NCBI GenBank assembly: GCA_007134175.1
Contig: SLLF01000214.1
Location: 1 to 6,903, forward strand
Length of the DNA stretch: 6,903 nt
Direction: 5' to 3'
From: Kiritimatiellia bacterium
GTDB taxonomy: Bacteria; Verrucomicrobiota; Kiritimatiellia; SLAD01
Below the pieces are notes generated by a model. That model did not search any database. It had not been told where the DNA came from and worked only from the letters and a program-made list of their open reading frames with translations. This document shows positions 6,452 to 6,903 of this stretch, piece by piece; position 1 is the first letter of the stretch, and each line of letters opens with the position of its first letter. The position numbers were made by a program, and so were the translations under genes.

Positions 6452-6490
6452 TGTCATTTTGAGCGGAGCGCAGCGCAGTCGAAAAATCTC
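6452..6490 (+). repeat. Dispersed 39-nt intergenic repeat, copy 2
   Basis: TGTCAT at the start, three AGCG units in the core, then GTCGA and ATCTC at the end. It matches the reverse complement of 2-40 at 31 of 39 positions. It therefore points in the opposite direction to copy 1, and the two copies flank all six complete genes. Confidence 0.65.
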
Positions 6491-6515
6491 GTTTCCACCA
6501 GTCCACGCTGAAAGA

Positions 6516-6533
6516 CCCGAGCTGGCGCTCGGG
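6516..6533. repeat. Palindromic unit, 7-bp stem with TGGC loop
   Basis: cccgagc (6516-6522) and gctcggg (6527-6533) pair perfectly around tggc. The inner 16 bases match the palindrome at 245-260 except for one loop base, so the two belong to one repeat family. A looser pair, cccagg (6537-6542) and cctggg (6562-6567), follows it. Confidence 0.6.
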
Positions 6534-6590
6534 GAGCCCAGGAAGGAAACCAACCAATATCCCTGGGAACACCGAGCTTAGGAACCAGCA

Positions 6591-6603
6591 CCCGCTTGGC
6601 GGG
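6591..6603. repeat. Short palindrome, 5-bp stem with TTG loop
   Basis: cccgc (6591-6595) pairs with gcggg (6599-6603). It is short, and listed because it sits in a cluster of stems in this spacer. Confidence 0.35.
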
Positions 6604-6621
6604 ATGGATAACTTCCTAATC

Positions 6622-6640
6622 CGGCGCGCTGCGCGCGCCG
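6622..6640. repeat. Strong GC palindrome, 8-bp stem with TGC loop
   Basis: cggcgcgc (6622-6629) and gcgcgccg (6633-6640) are perfect reverse complements around tgc. It lies 58 bases past the stop of the PIN toxin gene. The stem could stabilise the 3' end of that mRNA or slow polymerase, but no U-tract follows, so it is not a standard terminator. Confidence 0.5.
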
Positions 6641-6698
6641 ATTCGCGGTTGAACGGCTGCATTCCGCCGGTCCCGGATCACACTGGGCATTCATAATT

Positions 6699-6903
6699 TC
6701 AGTACTCAGCCAAATCCAAATCCTCTATGAACCGGAAATGCCGGTTATTGTGCGTGGCCAGCGGCTCGTCCTCTAGCAAAGCGGTTGCTGCTACCAATGC
6801 ATCGGGAATCATCAACCCATGGCCGGAACGATATCGGCGCAGCAGTTCCGTCGCTTTCACCGAAATAGCCGGGCTCAGATCAAGCAGGGCGAATCGGTCA
6901 ATA
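6699..6903 (-). CDS. VapC-like PIN-domain ribonuclease toxin, C-terminal part
   Basis: The last 67 codons before a TGA at 6699-6701; the 5' part lies beyond the window. The translation holds LLDLSPAISVKATELLRRYR (7-26 of the fragment), then GLMIPDALVAATAL (29-42), then PLATHNNRHFRFI (47-59). This matches the C-terminal half of VapC toxins, where the Asp of the IPDALIAATA motif is an active-site acidic residue and T.N..HF closes the fold. VapC proteins are Mg-dependent RNases held inactive by a VapB antitoxin, whose gene normally lies just upstream, here outside the window. The earlier PIN acidic residues cannot be checked. It is separated from the ABC operon by 357 bp and is probably an independent unit. 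Confidence 0.8.
   Translation of the reverse strand, partial: IDRFALLDLSPAISVKATELLRRYRSGHGLMIPDALVAATALLEDEPLATHNNRHFRFIEDLDLAEY

Larger units (their letters stand above)
6342..6698. other. Gene-free spacer between the PIN toxin gene and the ABC operon
   Basis: No credible gene lies in these 357 bases. It contains a possible promoter for the ABC operon (6350-6376), three 10-nt blocks each ending in CGC (6421-6450), a 39-nt dispersed repeat (6452-6490) and palindromes at 6516-6533, 6591-6603 and 6622-6640. No stem is followed by a T-run on the minus strand, so I see no intrinsic terminator for the toxin gene. Confidence 0.6.

Noticed and set aside
244..6640. CRISPR array
   Set aside because: The repeats are dispersed palindromes without regular spacers, and no cas gene is present.
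6338..6662. Two minus-strand open frames of 71 and 80 codons in the spacer
   Set aside because: They run through the 39-nt repeat and palindromes, and include the ALRSAQND-type peptide typical of translated intergenic repeats.

Overview
This 6.9 kb window looks like chromosomal DNA from an environmental, GC-rich (roughly 60%) bacterium. No sequence here fixes the phylum. An endonuclease-type MutL, an ABC-2 exporter cluster with a membrane-anchored TPR protein, a PIN-domain toxin and GC-rich palindromic intergenic repeats would fit a Kiritimatiellota/Verrucomicrobiota/Omnitrophota-like genome, but that is a low-confidence inference. Every gene supported here lies on the minus strand, so transcription runs from high to low coordinates.

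In transcriptional order: (i) the 3' end of a VapC-like PIN-domain ribonuclease gene (6699-6903, start outside the window). (ii) A 357-bp gene-free spacer (6342-6698) with palindromes, a 39-nt dispersed repeat and a possible promoter. (iii) A tight four-gene block: an ABC ATPase (5598-6341), two paralogous ABC-2 permeases (4816-5601 and 4082-4819) and a membrane-anchored TPR protein (3132-4085). Each gene starts inside the stop codon of the one before (ATGA overlaps), so translation is almost certainly coupled. (iv) mutL (1265-3073), 58 bp downstream. (v) A divergent class I SAM-methyltransferase-like gene (355-1185), most likely starting at a GTG behind a GGAGG site. (vi) A 354-bp gene-free end region (1-354) with a second, inverted copy of the 39-nt repeat, a partial copy and two tandem palindromes.

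The four coupled genes probably form one machine: an ATPase drives a channel made of two different permease subunits, and the N-terminally anchored TPR protein is a likely accessory or cargo-contact factor. The substrate cannot be read from the sequence. MutL keeps its ATPase motifs and the C-terminal nicking-endonuclease motifs, so it should act in MutH-independent mismatch repair; its link to the exporter is probably only positional. The most unusual points are the identical 15-nt stop/SD/start module reused at two junctions of the block, the His/acid-rich TPR partner, the degenerate SAM-binding loop of the methyltransferase-like protein, and the inverted dispersed repeats near both ends. 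I see no clear new defence or mobile system.
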